Positions 1 to 8,892 of a DNA stretch of 64,000 bases are shown here, piece by piece. The stretch covers positions 248,001 through 312,000 of the forward strand of contig NZ_LMNI01000010.1 in NCBI RefSeq assembly GCF_001422925.1, read 5' to 3'. The stretch comes from Microbacterium sp. Leaf288 (GTDB lineage Bacteria > Actinomycetota > Actinomycetes > Actinomycetales > Microbacteriaceae). The notes under the pieces are model-generated. The model was not told the DNA's origin, searched no databases, and worked only from the letters and a program-made list of their open reading frames with translations. A program made the translations under genes and the position numbers. The number at the start of each line of letters is the position of its first letter. The stretch's first letter is position 1.

Positions 1-1405
1 CCGGCACGCGCACCCCGAGACGGTCGAACGCGAAGCCCATCTCGCCAGGTTCGTCGTCGGCGACGGGGGGCGTCGCCGGGGGAGGCGGCACGTGGTCGTA
101 CGTCCCGCCGTGCTCGTCGAAGGTGATCAGCAGCATCGTGTTCATCGCGTTCGATCCGTCCGCCGTCGCGCTCGCCTTGATCGCGTCGTAGACGTCGGCC
201 ACGAGCTTCTCGCCCGCGCGCACGTCGGACACGGCGGAGTCGACGACCGTGGAGCCGTCGACATCGCTCTCGCGGAGAGCGCCGAACGGCGGATGGAAGT
301 CGTTGTGGTTGTAGACGAGCCGCGGCTCGATGAACGCGTACGCCGGCAGCTTCCCCGCCTTCGCGTCGTCGAAGAACTCCGACATGTGGCCGAATCGCCC
401 GGTGCGCCAGTGCTTCTCCAGCACCGGGGCGTGCAGGATGCCGGTGAGCGAGACGAGCTGCATCTCGTCGAAGTACACCTTCCAGGGGATTCCGGCTTCC
501 TCGAGCCGGTTGAAGATCGTCGGCGTCGTGGCGGCGTCGAGCCACTTGTCGTAGCCTCCGCCGTGCTTGTTGGTGACGAAGCCGTGCGACGTCGACGCGT
601 GGAAGAACGAGCGGTTGCAGTACGTCTGCGACGGCACCGCCGCGAACCACGCGTCGAAGACCGCGAAACCCTTCGCGAGGGTCGACAGCACCGGGAGCTG
701 CTCGGGGGAGAAGCCGCCCATGATGTGCGACGCCTCGTCGATCGTGGGCTCCTTGCCGTGGCGCAGCCGCGTCAGGTTGTTCCAGTAGTCGTGGAGGAAG
801 CCCTCCATCGTCGGCGCGGTGCCGGACGGCGGCGCGTTGAACGGGGCGGCCATGTCGCCCACCTGGCTCGCGGCGTTGTCCCGCGGGTCGACCACGCCGA
901 ACAGCTGCGTGTTGACGTGCGGGAACTCCTCGCCGGGATCCGGGTCGGGCCGAGCCATCACGTCGTCGGTGGGTCCCGAATAGGCGTGCACGGCGACGCG
1001 CTCGCCGGAGGGCGCGGTGTTGGCGTAGTCGCCGAACGCGAGCCCGTCGAAGGTGGCGCCCTCTGGCAGGTTCTCGGGCGTGTAGAGCCATCCCAGGAGG
1101 TTGTCGAACGACCGGTTCTCGCCCATCAGGACGACGACGTGATCGAAGCCCGGCTCTGATCGCGGCGGCACGGCGCCGAAGTCGACCGCCCCCTCGCGAT
1201 ACCCGATCGTGTGGCCGATGGAGGCGCCGGCCGCGGCGCCCACGGCGCCGCCCACGACCAGGCCCGCCGCGGCGACACCGCCGAGCTTCAGGAAGTCCCG
1301 CCGCGAGCTGGCGTCGCCCGACGCCGGCGCACGTGACTCCGCGGGCGTGTCGGTGGCGTCGACGTGCCTCGCCCCGGCGTCGTCGTGCTGGCCATGCCCC
1401 GTCAT
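1..1405 (-). CDS. Tat-exported phosphoesterase (phospholipase C / acid phosphatase family), 3' end outside the window
   Basis: The first 468 codons of a secreted hydrolase of the phosphoesterase family (PF04185 type), which cleaves phosphate esters such as phospholipids. The N-terminus carries a twin-arginine signal (SRRDFLK, Arg35-Arg36) followed by an Ala/Gly-rich hydrophobic stretch to about residue 65. The family hallmark MGENRSFDN sits at residues 94-102; HxxDFHPPFG and a later TFDEHGGTYDHVPPP segment match the metal-binding regions of the family. The ATG at 1405 is chosen because the Tat motif follows at normal distance. The gene stands alone, reading out of the window, and its C-terminus is not visible. 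The TatA and TatC genes needed for export lie at 25.2-26.2 kb. Substrate is unknown. Family assignment is firm, specificity is not. Confidence 0.85.
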   Translation of the reverse strand, partial: MTGHGQHDDAGARHVDATDTPAESRAPASGDASSRRDFLKLGGVAAAGLVVGGAVGAAAGASIGHTIGYREGAVDFGAVPPRSEPGFDHVVVLMGENRSFDNLLGWLYTPENLPEGATFDGLAFGDYANTAPSGERVAVHAYSGPTDDVMARPDPDPGEEFPHVNTQLFGVVDPRDNAASQVGDMAAPFNAPPSGTAPTMEGFLHDYWNNLTRLRHGKEPTIDEASHIMGGFSPEQLPVLSTLAKGFAVFDAWFAAVPSQTYCNRSFFHASTSHGFVTNKHGGGYDKWLDAATTPTIFNRLEEAGIPWKVYFDEMQLVSLTGILHAPVLEKHWRTGRFGHMSEFFDDAKAGKLPAYAFIEPRLVYNHNDFHPPFGALRESDVDGSTVVDSAVSDVRAGEKLVADVYDAIKASATADGSNAMNTMLLITFDEHGGTYDHVPPPPATPPVADDEPGEMGFAFDRLGVRVP

Positions 1406-1435
1406 GGTCCGTCCAGACTATGCCCCTCGGCGGCC

Positions 1436-2032
1436 TCAGGCGGTCAGTGAGGCGTGCGCCATCGTGCGCAGGATGCCGCGTACATCGCGCTCGCCGGGGC
1501 GCGACCGCGACGCGCGAACCGTGTGGGGCGTCGAGTTGATGAGGCCGAAGCAGGCGTGTGCGCGTACGCGCAGGTCGTCCTCGTCCCGGTCCGGGTGGAC
1601 GGTGGAGAGGATGCCGATCCACACCTCCACATACTCCCGCTGCAGACGGCGCACGGTGTGGCGGTCGTCGTCGCTGAGGCTCGCGAGATCGCGGTCCTGC
1701 ACGCGGATGACGTCGGCGTCGCGCAGCGCGAACTCCACGTGGAAGGCGATGATCGCGTCCAACTGGTCGGCGGCCTCGTGATGAGCCGAGATCACCGTGC
1801 GCCCGCCCGCCAGCAGCCGCTCGCTCACCTCGACGAGAATGGCGCCGAGCAGCGCCTGTTTGTTGGCGAAGTGGCGGTAGAGGGCGGGACCGCTGACGCC
1901 GACGGCTCCGCCGATGTCTTCGAGACTGACGCCGCTGAAGCCGCGTTCGGCGAAGAGGGCCGCCGCCTCGTGGAGGATCGCCGCGTGGCGGTCGGCCTTC
2001 GCGCGATCGCGATCGGTCACACCGTTCGTCAT
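1436..2032 (-). CDS. TetR-family repressor, likely regulator of the divergent leucine-catabolism operon
   Basis: A 198-residue TetR-type regulator. The N-terminal helix-turn-helix spans about residues 20-65, with the typical ILHEAAALFAERGF entry helix and the VSGPALYRHFANKQALL recognition region. The C-terminal ligand domain is of the kind often paired with acyl-CoA metabolism. It is transcribed away from the acyl-CoA carboxylase operon, and the 135-bp gap holds two copies of GTTA-N8-TAAC, so autoregulation and repression of the operon are expected. In mycobacteria a TetR gene also neighbours the orthologous accA1-accD1 cluster. The effector is probably an acyl-CoA (inference). Confidence 0.85.
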   Translation of the reverse strand: MTNGVTDRDRAKADRHAAILHEAAALFAERGFSGVSLEDIGGAVGVSGPALYRHFANKQALLGAILVEVSERLLAGGRTVISAHHEAADQLDAIIAFHVEFALRDADVIRVQDRDLASLSDDDRHTVRRLQREYVEVWIGILSTVHPDRDEDDLRVRAHACFGLINSTPHTVRASRSRPGERDVRGILRTMAHASLTA

Positions 2033-2055
2033 CTGCTGCTCCGCTTGTAAATCCA

Positions 2056-2097
2056 GTTAAGGCTCGCTAACCTGAACCTCAGTTAGTGAACACTAAC
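2056..2097. promoter_or_regulatory. Twin TetR operator-like inverted repeats
   Basis: Two 16-bp dyads in the divergent gap. 2082-2097 reads GTTAGTGAACACTAAC, a perfect 7-bp inverted repeat around AA. 2056-2071 reads GTTAAGGCTCGCTAAC and keeps only the GTTA...TAAC ends. The starts of the two sites are 26 bp apart. Their placement between the repressor and the operon start is that expected of TetR operators; binding is inferred. Confidence 0.6.
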
Positions 2098-2167
2098 CAA
2101 TCCGATCGCGTCCCGACAACGGACGTGATCCGATCGTGACGTCGAGGAAGATGCGCGGGAGATCCGG

Positions 2168-3772
2168 ATGAGCGTGCTGAGCACCACCGCGGTGCACGAC
2201 GAGGCCTTCGCGCGGACGCGCGACGCCCAGCGGGACCTGGCCCAGAAGCTGCGGGAGCGGCTGGCCGCAGCATCCGTCGGCGGACCCGCCGCGTCGCGCG
2301 AGCGGCATGTCGCGCGCGGCAAGCTGCTGCCGCGCGACCGTGTGACACGCCTGCTCGACGAGGGGAGCCCGTTCATCGAGGTCGCGCCGCTCGCCGCGGA
2401 GGGCCTCTACGACGGCGAAGCCCCTGCCGCTGGCGTGATCGCGGGGATCGGGCTGGTGCACGGGCGGCATGTGATGGTGGTGTGCAACGACGCGACGGTC
2501 AAGGGCGGGACGTACTACCCGCTCACCGTCAAGAAGCACCTGCGGGCGCAGGAGATCGCCCTCGAGAACCGCCTGCCCTGCGTCTACCTCGTCGATTCCG
2601 GCGGCGCTTTCCTGCCGATGCAGGACGAGGTGTTCCCCGACCGCGATCATTTCGGCCGCATCTTCTTCAACCAGGCACGCCTGTCGGCGGCGGGGATCCC
2701 GCAGATCGCCGCCGTGCTCGGCTCGTGCACCGCCGGCGGCGCCTACGTGCCCGCGATGAGCGACGAGACGGTGATCGTGCGCGGCCAGGGCACGATCTTC
2801 CTCGGTGGCCCGCCCCTGGTGAAGGCCGCGATCGGCGAGATCGTGACCGCCGAGGAGCTCGGCGGGGGAGAGCTGCACGCCCGCCGCTCCGGGGTCGTCG
2901 ACCACCTCGCCGAGGACGACGAGCACGCGCTCGAGATCGTGCGCGACATCGTCGCGACCCTGCCGGCGCCGGCGGAACCCGCGTGGGAGGTCGTTCCGGC
3001 GGTCGAGCCGGTGGCCGAGGCATCCGATCTGTACGGAGTCGTGCCGGTCGACGTGAACCTGCCCTACGACGTGCGCGAGGTGATCGCGCGGCTCGTCGAC
3101 GGCAGTGAGCTGCACGAGTTCAAGCGCGAGTACGGCGACACGCTCGTCACCGGCTTCGCGCGCATCCACGGGCACCCCGTCGGCATCGTCGCCAACAACG
3201 GCGTGCTGTTCGGCGAGTCCGCTCAGAAGGGCGCCCACTTCATCGAGCTGTGCGATCAGCGCGGGGTGCCGCTGCTGTTCCTGCAGAACATCTCGGGCTT
3301 CATGGTGGGACGCGACGCCGAGGCGGGCGGCATCGCGAAGGACGGCGCCAAGATGGTCACTGCCGTCGCGACCACACGGGTGCCGAAGCTCACGGTCGTC
3401 ATCGGCGGGTCGTTCGGCGCCGGCAACTACTCGATGTGCGGACGCGCGTACTCCCCCCGGTTCCTCTGGACGTGGCCGGCGAGCCGGATCTCCGTCATGG
3501 GCGGCCCCCAGGCCGCCTCCGTCCTCTCGACGGTCAAGCGCGACCAGCTCGAGGCGCGCGGCGAAGAGTGGTCCACGGCGGAGCAGGCGGACTTCGAGGC
3601 CCCGATCCGCGCCCGATACGAGGAGCAGGGCGACCCGTACTACGCGACCGCCCGGCTGTGGGACGACGGCGTGGTCGATCCGCTCGACACCCGGGACCTC
3701 CTGGGCCTCGCGCTCGACGTCGTCTCGCGCGCCCCGCTCCCCGAGCCGCGCTTCGGCGTCTTCCGGATGTGA
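2168..3772 (+). CDS. accD1: Acyl-CoA carboxylase carboxyltransferase (beta) subunit, methylcrotonyl-CoA type
   Basis: A 534-residue carboxyltransferase subunit, the usual length for methylcrotonyl-CoA carboxylase beta (about 535). It transfers CO2 from carboxybiotin to an acyl-CoA in leucine breakdown. Visible family blocks include [42 protein letters not shown], and the second-half oxyanion block [16 protein letters not shown] near residues 412-427. The ATG at 2168 follows GGAGATCCGG, a usable ribosome site. It is the first gene of the operon, and the biotin carboxylase gene follows within 6 bases. The order accD1-accA1-fadE19-maoC-citE matches the M. tuberculosis Rv2502c-Rv2498c cluster. 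Propionyl/acetyl-CoA use cannot be excluded from sequence, but the neighbours favour methylcrotonyl-CoA. Confidence 0.92.
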   Translation: MSVLSTTAVHDEAFARTRDAQRDLAQKLRERLAAASVGGPAASRERHVARGKLLPRDRVTRLLDEGSPFIEVAPLAAEGLYDGEAPAAGVIAGIGLVHGRHVMVVCNDATVKGGTYYPLTVKKHLRAQEIALENRLPCVYLVDSGGAFLPMQDEVFPDRDHFGRIFFNQARLSAAGIPQIAAVLGSCTAGGAYVPAMSDETVIVRGQGTIFLGGPPLVKAAIGEIVTAEELGGGELHARRSGVVDHLAEDDEHALEIVRDIVATLPAPAEPAWEVVPAVEPVAEASDLYGVVPVDVNLPYDVREVIARLVDGSELHEFKREYGDTLVTGFARIHGHPVGIVANNGVLFGESAQKGAHFIELCDQRGVPLLFLQNISGFMVGRDAEAGGIAKDGAKMVTAVATTRVPKLTVVIGGSFGAGNYSMCGRAYSPRFLWTWPASRISVMGGPQAASVLSTVKRDQLEARGEEWSTAEQADFEAPIRARYEEQGDPYYATARLWDDGVVDPLDTRDLLGLALDVVSRAPLPEPRFGVFRM

Positions 3773-3777
3773 CTGTG

Positions 3778-5799
3778 ATGCTCTTCTCTCTGCCTGAGCC
3801 CGCCGAAGGGTTCGACACCGTCCTGGTGGCCAACCGCGGTGAGATCGCCCGTCGGGTGATCCGCACGCTCCGGCGCCTCGGCATCCGCTCGGTCGCCGTC
3901 TACAGCGATGCGGACGCCGACGCGCCGCACGTGAGCGAGGCCGACGAGGCCGTCCGCATCGGGCCCGCCGCGGCCGCGCAGTCGTACCTCGACATCGGCG
4001 CCGTGGTCGCCGCGGCGGTCGCGAGCGGCGCGCAGGCCGTCCACCCGGGCTACGGCTTCCTGTCGGAGAACGTCGCTTTCGCACGCGCCTGCGCCGAGGC
4101 GGGAATCGTCTTCATCGGGCCCGGCGAGCGTGCGCTCGAGGTGATGGGCGACAAGATCCGTGCGAAGGAGCACGTGTCGTCGTACGGCGTGCCGACGGTG
4201 CCCGGGTTCAGTGCGGCGGGGATGACGGATGCTGAGATCACGGCGTCCGCCGAGCGTGCGGGCTTCCCCCTCCTGGTGAAGCCGTCGGCGGGCGGCGGCG
4301 GCAAGGGGATGCAGGTGGTGCGCTCGGCCGCGGAGCTGCCGGACGCGCTCGCGACCGCGCGCCGCGTCGCGGCCGCCGCGTTCGGCGACGACACCCTCCT
4401 GCTCGAACGCCTCATCGAGCGCCCGCGCCACATCGAGGTGCAGGTGCTGGCCGACGCGCACGGGAGCGTCGTCCACCTCGGCGAGCGCGAGTGCACGCTG
4501 CAGCGCCGCCACCAGAAGGTGATCGAGGAGGCGCCGTCCCCGGCGGTCGACGCCGACACCCGCGCCCGCCTGGGCGCGGCGGCCTGCGCGGCCGCGGCAT
4601 CCGTCGACTATCGCGGGGCGGGCACGGTCGAGTTCCTCGTCGCAGCCTCCCGGCCCGACGAGTTCTTCTTCATCGAGATGAACACGCGCCTGCAGGTCGA
4701 GCACCCCGTCACCGAGCTCGTGACCGGCTTCGACCTGGTCGAGCAGCAGCTGCGGATCGCCGCGAGGGAGCCGCTCGCGTTCTCGCAGGACGACGTGCGC
4801 CTCGACGGCCATGCGATCGAGGCCCGTGTGTACGCGGAGACGCCGGAGCGCGGCTTCCTCCCGGCGACCGGCGATGTGCTGGTGTGGCGGCCCGCCGAGG
4901 GCGTCCGCACCGATTCGGCGGTCGAGACCGCGAGCACCGTGACGGCGGACTACGACCCGATGATCGCGAAGGTCATCGCGCACGGCGCCGACCGCGCGGA
5001 GGCGCTCCCGCGTCTGGACGCCGCGCTCGCCGAGACGATCGTGCTCGGGCTCGACACCAACATCGGCTTCCTCCGCGCCCTGCTCGCCGAGGAGGGCGTG
5101 CAGACCGGCGACATGGACACGGGCCTCATCGACCGCATGCCGACGTACACGGCGGGTGCGCCGGGCGCTGCAGCGCTGGATGTCGCGGCCGCCGCCGCCG
5201 AACCCACGGGCAGGACGGACTCCGGAGTGCAGCGGCGGGCGAGCCCGCTGTGGCGCGCGGGATCGGGCTGGCGCTCGGGCGAGACGCCTGCAGCGCGCAC
5301 GGTGTCGGTGGAGACCGCGGGAGGGGACGTGCTCGCGGTCCCCGTCCCCGCTGCGCCGGGCCTCGGCGACGGTGCGATCGACGCCCGCGACGCCGACGGA
5401 TGGGTCTGGGTTCACGCAGACGGCGCGACGCATCGCCTCCGCCCGCTCAGCCGCCGCGCCGCCATGGAGCGACGACTGGCGGCCCGCGAGCGTGCGGCCG
5501 CGGCATCCGATCCGCAACTGCGCGCGCCCATGCCGGGCGCGGTCGTCGCCGTGCACGTGGCAGACGGCGTGACCGTCGCCACCGGCGACCGGATCGTCAC
5601 GATCGAGGCGATGAAGATGGAGCACCCCGTCCTCGCCCCGCACGACGGCGTCGTGCGCGTCGACGTCGCCGTCGGCGAACAGGTGCGCCGCGACCAGGTG
5701 CTCGCGCATGTCTCGCTCGCGGATGCGGCGGCCGCAGCATCCGATTCTCCCGACGACCCCACCGCGGACGCCCACGAGGCGCCCGCGCCGACCTCCTGA
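3778..5799 (+). CDS. accA1: Acyl-CoA carboxylase biotin carboxylase/biotin carrier (alpha) subunit
   Basis: A 673-residue alpha subunit that carboxylates its own biotin with ATP and bicarbonate and passes CO2 to the beta subunit. Order of domains: biotin carboxylase N-domain ([13 protein letters not shown], residues 15-27), ATP-grasp with the glycine-rich loop [12 protein letters not shown] near 168, [10 protein letters not shown], then a linker domain and a C-terminal biotinyl domain. The biotin acceptor is Lys613 in AMKM, with an upstream MPGAVVAV segment. GTG codons at 3769 and 3775 are alternative starts; the ATG at 3778 was chosen, though no start has a strong ribosome site. Translational coupling with the beta gene is likely because the stop at 3772 is so close. 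Confidence 0.92.
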   Translation: MLFSLPEPAEGFDTVLVANRGEIARRVIRTLRRLGIRSVAVYSDADADAPHVSEADEAVRIGPAAAAQSYLDIGAVVAAAVASGAQAVHPGYGFLSENVAFARACAEAGIVFIGPGERALEVMGDKIRAKEHVSSYGVPTVPGFSAAGMTDAEITASAERAGFPLLVKPSAGGGGKGMQVVRSAAELPDALATARRVAAAAFGDDTLLLERLIERPRHIEVQVLADAHGSVVHLGERECTLQRRHQKVIEEAPSPAVDADTRARLGAAACAAAASVDYRGAGTVEFLVAASRPDEFFFIEMNTRLQVEHPVTELVTGFDLVEQQLRIAAREPLAFSQDDVRLDGHAIEARVYAETPERGFLPATGDVLVWRPAEGVRTDSAVETASTVTADYDPMIAKVIAHGADRAEALPRLDAALAETIVLGLDTNIGFLRALLAEEGVQTGDMDTGLIDRMPTYTAGAPGAAALDVAAAAAEPTGRTDSGVQRRASPLWRAGSGWRSGETPAARTVSVETAGGDVLAVPVPAAPGLGDGAIDARDADGWVWVHADGATHRLRPLSRRAAMERRLAARERAAAASDPQLRAPMPGAVVAVHVADGVTVATGDRIVTIEAMKMEHPVLAPHDGVVRVDVAVGEQVRRDQVLAHVSLADAAAAASDSPDDPTADAHEAPAPTS

Positions 5800-5815
5800 C
5801 ACCCGAGGAGCAGCA

Positions 5816-6976
5816 ATGGACAGCTACGACACCTACGACCTCTCGGAGGACGAGCGCGAGCTCGCCGCGCTGGTGCGGCAGTTCGCCGACGAGGTCGTCG
5901 CGCCCGTCTCGTACGAGGCCGACCGCACGCACACCCTGCCGATGGACGTCGTCGCGCAGATGGGGGAGCTGGGGCTCTTCGGCCTGCCGTTCCCCGAGGA
6001 GTACGGCGGTCAGGGCGGCGACTACTTCGCGCTGTGCCTCGCGATCGAGGCGCTCGGCCGCGTCGACCAGTCGCTCGCGATCACGCTCGAGGCGGGCGTG
6101 AGCCTCGGTGCCATGCCGGTGTTCCGCTTCGGCAGCGAGGCGCAGAAGCAGCAGCTCCTGCCCGATCTGCTCGCCGGCCGCGCGCTCGCCGCGTTCGGGC
6201 TCACCGAGCCGGAGGCGGGATCGGACGCCGGGGCCACCCGCACCACCGCGCGCCGCGACGGCGACGAGTGGGTCATCAACGGCTCGAAGCAGTTCATCAC
6301 CAACTCGGGCACCGACATCACACGGTTCGTCACGGTCACCGCGGTGACGGGCGAGACCGACGGCCGCAAGGAGATCTCGACCATCGTCGTGCCCCACGGC
6401 ACGCCGGGGTTCACCGTCGAACCCGGCTACGACAAGGTCGGCTGGCGCGCGTCCGACACGCACCCGCTGACCTTCCAGGACGTGCGCGTGCCCGTGGCGA
6501 ACCTGCTCGGCACCGAGGGGCGCGGCTTCGCGAACTTCCTCCACATCCTCGACGAGGGACGCATCGCGATCGCCGCGCTCGCCACGGGAGCGGCGGAGGG
6601 ATGCCTCGACGCGGCCGTCGACTACGCCAAGAAGCGGACCGTGTTCGGCGACGCGCTCTCGACGCGGCAGGGGATCCAGTTCCTCCTGGCCCGCATGCAG
6701 CAGCGCGTGCACGTCGCGCGGCTCGCGTGGCACCACGCGGCGCGACTGCGGGACGCCGGCAAGCCCTTCAAGACGCAGGCGGCCATGGCGAAGCTCACCG
6801 CGAGCGACGCCGCCATGGACAACGCCCGCGACGCGACCCAGATCTTCGGCGGCAACGGCTTCATGAACGAGTATCCGGTCGCGCGGCACTACCGCGACTC
6901 GAAGATCCTCGAGATCGGCGAAGGCACGAACGAGGTGCAGCTGCTGGTGATCGCGCGGGCGCTCGGCGTGGCGTGA
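5816..6976 (+). CDS. Acyl-CoA dehydrogenase, probably isovaleryl-CoA / branched-chain
   Basis: A 386-residue FAD-dependent acyl-CoA dehydrogenase that introduces the alpha-beta double bond. FAD/substrate blocks are clear: AFGLTEPEAGSDAG, WVINGSKQFITN, and QIFGGNGFMNEYPVARHYRDSKI. The catalytic-base region EIGEGTNEVQ retains Glu (residue 369) in the position used by short- and medium-chain enzymes. The ATG at 5816 follows GAGGAGCAGCA, a good ribosome site. In the operon it would supply methylcrotonyl-CoA from isovaleryl-CoA to the carboxylase; FadE19 holds this place in M. tuberculosis. Electron acceptor would be ETF, not encoded here. Confidence 0.9.
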   Translation: MDSYDTYDLSEDERELAALVRQFADEVVAPVSYEADRTHTLPMDVVAQMGELGLFGLPFPEEYGGQGGDYFALCLAIEALGRVDQSLAITLEAGVSLGAMPVFRFGSEAQKQQLLPDLLAGRALAAFGLTEPEAGSDAGATRTTARRDGDEWVINGSKQFITNSGTDITRFVTVTAVTGETDGRKEISTIVVPHGTPGFTVEPGYDKVGWRASDTHPLTFQDVRVPVANLLGTEGRGFANFLHILDEGRIAIAALATGAAEGCLDAAVDYAKKRTVFGDALSTRQGIQFLLARMQQRVHVARLAWHHAARLRDAGKPFKTQAAMAKLTASDAAMDNARDATQIFGGNGFMNEYPVARHYRDSKILEIGEGTNEVQLLVIARALGVA

Positions 6977-6983
6977 GGGTAGC

Positions 6984-7520
6984 GTGACAGACGTGACCCC
7001 CGACGCTTCCGACGACCACGCCCCGGCCGGGGCAGCGCGGGAGATCATCCAGCGCGGGCTCTACTACGACGAGCTCGAGGTCGGGGCGCGGTACCTGCAT
7101 CGCCCCGGCCGCACGGCGACCGAGGCCGACAACGTGGTGTTCTCGTCGATCACGATGAACACGCAGGCGCTGCACCTGGACGCCGCGTTCTCCGAGACGC
7201 AGCCGTTCGGCCGGCGCCTCATGAACTCGATGTGGACGCTCGCGACGATGGTCGGGGCATCCGTCTCGCAGATCACGCAGGGCACGCTCGTCGCCCAGCT
7301 CGGCCTCACGGACGTATCGTTCCCGGCGCCGCTGTTCCACGGCGACACCCTGTACACCGAGACCGACGTGCTCGACAAGCGGCTGTCGGCGTCGCGACCG
7401 GGACAGGGCATCGTGACGCTGCGGCACACCGGCCGCAACCAGCGGGGCGAGGTCGTCGCCCTCGCCACCCGGACCGCGCTGATGTGGTGCGCACCCGAGA
7501 CCCCGGAGGAGACCCGATGA
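6984..7520 (+). CDS. MaoC-like (R)-specific enoyl-CoA hydratase
   Basis: A 178-residue hot-dog-fold MaoC dehydratase. The N-terminal 25 residues are a disordered extension; the core begins at RGLYYDELEVG. Conserved pieces are VFSSITMNTQALHLD, where the hydratase Asp/His region lies, NSMWTLATMVG, and VSFPAPLFHGDTLYTETDV. It starts with GTG at 6984, seven bases after the dehydrogenase stop. In this operon it most probably hydrates methylglutaconyl-CoA, replacing a crotonase-type hydratase (inference from the equivalent M. tuberculosis gene order). The mesaconyl/itaconyl side of metabolism is an alternative. Confidence 0.85.
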   Translation: MTDVTPDASDDHAPAGAAREIIQRGLYYDELEVGARYLHRPGRTATEADNVVFSSITMNTQALHLDAAFSETQPFGRRLMNSMWTLATMVGASVSQITQGTLVAQLGLTDVSFPAPLFHGDTLYTETDVLDKRLSASRPGQGIVTLRHTGRNQRGEVVALATRTALMWCAPETPEETR

Positions 7521-8326
7521 GCTTCGACCTCGGCCCCGCGCTGCTGTTCTGCCCCGCCGACCGCCCCGAGCGGTACGAAAAGGCGTTCGACCGTGCCGAT
7601 GCCGTGATCCTCGACCTCGAGGACGCGGTCGCGCCCGCCGACAAGACCGCGGCGCGCGGACACCTCATCGAATCCGAACTCGACCCGGCACGGGTGATCG
7701 TGCGCGTGAACCCGCCCGAGACCGACGCGTTCGTCGCCGATCTCGCGACGCTGTCGCAGACGGACTACCGGCGCATCATGGTCGCGAAGTCCGAGTCGCC
7801 CAAGCGCATCGGGCGCATCGACGCGCGCTTCGAGGTGATCGCGCTGTGCGAGACGGCGAAGGGCGTCGCCCAGGCCGACCGCATCGCCGCGCTCGACAAC
7901 GTCGTGGCCATGATGTGGGGCGCCGAAGACCTCGTCGCGAGCATCGGCGGCACCTCCAGCCGCAAACCCAACGGCCGCTACCGCGACATCGCGCGCTACG
8001 CACGCTCCCGCGTGCTGCTCGCGGCCGCCGCGCGCGGCAAGGCGGCGATCGACGCCGTGCACCTGGACATCGAGGACGCGAAGCGCCTGGCCATCGAGGC
8101 GGCGGATGCTGCGGCATCCGGTTTCCGCGCCACCGCCTGCATCCACCCGAGCCAGGTGGCCGTCATCCGCGCCGCCTACCGCCCTGATGAGAAGACCGTG
8201 GCGTGGGCGCGCGCCGTCCTCACCGCCGCGGAGAGCGAGCGCGGTGTGTTCTCGTACGACGGGCGCATGGTCGACGAACCGGTGCTGCGCCACGCGCGCG
8301 GCGTGCTGGCTCGCGCGGACGCATGA
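7517..8326 (+). CDS. CitE-family CoA-ester lyase (HMG-CoA / citramalyl-CoA lyase type)
   Basis: A 269-residue HpcH/HpaI aldolase-fold lyase. Seen: LFCPADRPERY at the start, the metal/substrate segment LDLEDAVAP (residues 33-41), VRVNPPETD, ALCETAKG and MMWGAEDLVASIGGTSSR, then ACIHPSQVAVI. It overlaps the MaoC gene by ATGA, so the two are coupled. Its orthologue by position in M. tuberculosis, Rv2498c, is known to cleave (R)-HMG-CoA and citramalyl-CoA, linking leucine catabolism with itaconate dissimilation. I infer the same here. It is not the citrate lyase beta subunit proper: the alpha and gamma subunits are missing. Confidence 0.85.
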   Translation: MSFDLGPALLFCPADRPERYEKAFDRADAVILDLEDAVAPADKTAARGHLIESELDPARVIVRVNPPETDAFVADLATLSQTDYRRIMVAKSESPKRIGRIDARFEVIALCETAKGVAQADRIAALDNVVAMMWGAEDLVASIGGTSSRKPNGRYRDIARYARSRVLLAAAARGKAAIDAVHLDIEDAKRLAIEAADAAASGFRATACIHPSQVAVIRAAYRPDEKTVAWARAVLTAAESERGVFSYDGRMVDEPVLRHARGVLARADA

Positions 8327-8520
8327 GTACGCAGTCGGAGCTCACCACGCGGATCGGCACCGTCGCGCGGCGCGAACTCGCGGTGCACGGCATCACCCGC
8401 TACGACCAGCTGACCGAGCGCACGCGCAGCGATCTGCTGGCGATCCACGGCGTCGGGCCGAAGGCGGTCCGCATCCTCGACGAAGAGCTCGCCGCTCGAG
8501 GTCAGGCGTTCGGCGATTGA
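8323..8520 (+). CDS. Small helix-hairpin-helix protein
   Basis: A 65-residue protein starting at ATG 8323, overlapping the lyase stop by ATGA. The second half (LLAIHGVGPKAVRILDEEL, residues 38-56) is one helix-hairpin-helix, the motif that lets proteins hold DNA non-specifically, seen also at the C-terminus of RNA polymerase alpha and TfoX. The first half is a short helical region. No enzymatic residues are evident. Why a DNA-binding-like peptide closes a catabolic operon is unclear. Its 3' end overlaps the convergent DUF1801 gene by 19 bases. Confidence 0.7.
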   Translation: MSTQSELTTRIGTVARRELAVHGITRYDQLTERTRSDLLAIHGVGPKAVRILDEELAARGQAFGD

Positions 8521-8882
8521 CGGACGCGCTCGTCCGCGATCTCGCGCGCGACGCGTCCGACGAGCTCGTACGGCACGTCCTTCGAGTGCGGGAAGACGAC
8601 CGAGTCCTTCTCGGCGCGATAGGGCCCGATCTCGGACTCCAGCGGCTCGGGAAGAGTCGGCACCGGGTAGAGGCCGATGTGCTTCTTCCAACCGGCGAAG
8701 TGGAGTGCGTAGCGCCCGCCGAGCATGACGGCCGCGATGCCGTATCGCACCTTCTGCTCGGGCGGCGTCCCGGATGCGGCCGTGACGGCATCCACGATCT
8801 CGGCGCGGACGCGCGTGAGTCGCTCGGCGACCTCGGGAGGGAATCCCGCGATGTACTCGTCGACGGTGGCAGGCGCGGGCAT
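8502..8882 (-). CDS. DUF1801 / YdhG-like protein
   Basis: A 126-residue member of the DUF1801 (YdhG-like) family, a small alpha/beta fold of unknown biochemical role sometimes called iron-chaperone-like. Typical blocks are VDEYIAGFPPEVAERL at the N-terminus, VRYGIAAVML, HFAGWKKHIGLYP and PYRAEKDSVVFP. Length is normal for the family. It lies ten bases downstream of the histidine phosphatase gene and in the same direction, so the two are probably co-transcribed. No signal peptide. Function should be treated as unknown. Confidence 0.8.
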   Translation of the reverse strand: MPAPATVDEYIAGFPPEVAERLTRVRAEIVDAVTAASGTPPEQKVRYGIAAVMLGGRYALHFAGWKKHIGLYPVPTLPEPLESEIGPYRAEKDSVVFPHSKDVPYELVGRVAREIADERVRQSPNA

Positions 8883-8892
8883 GGCGCCGAGC

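Noticed and set aside
92-1159. Long plus-strand frame opposite the phosphoesterase
   Set aside because: High-GC antisense shadow; Arg/Val/His-rich with no family motifs, while the minus strand has a Tat signal and MGENRSFDN.
8521-8536. CGGACG-CGCT-CGTCCG as a terminator between converging genes
   Set aside because: Only a six-base stem and it lies inside the coding end of the DUF1801 gene.
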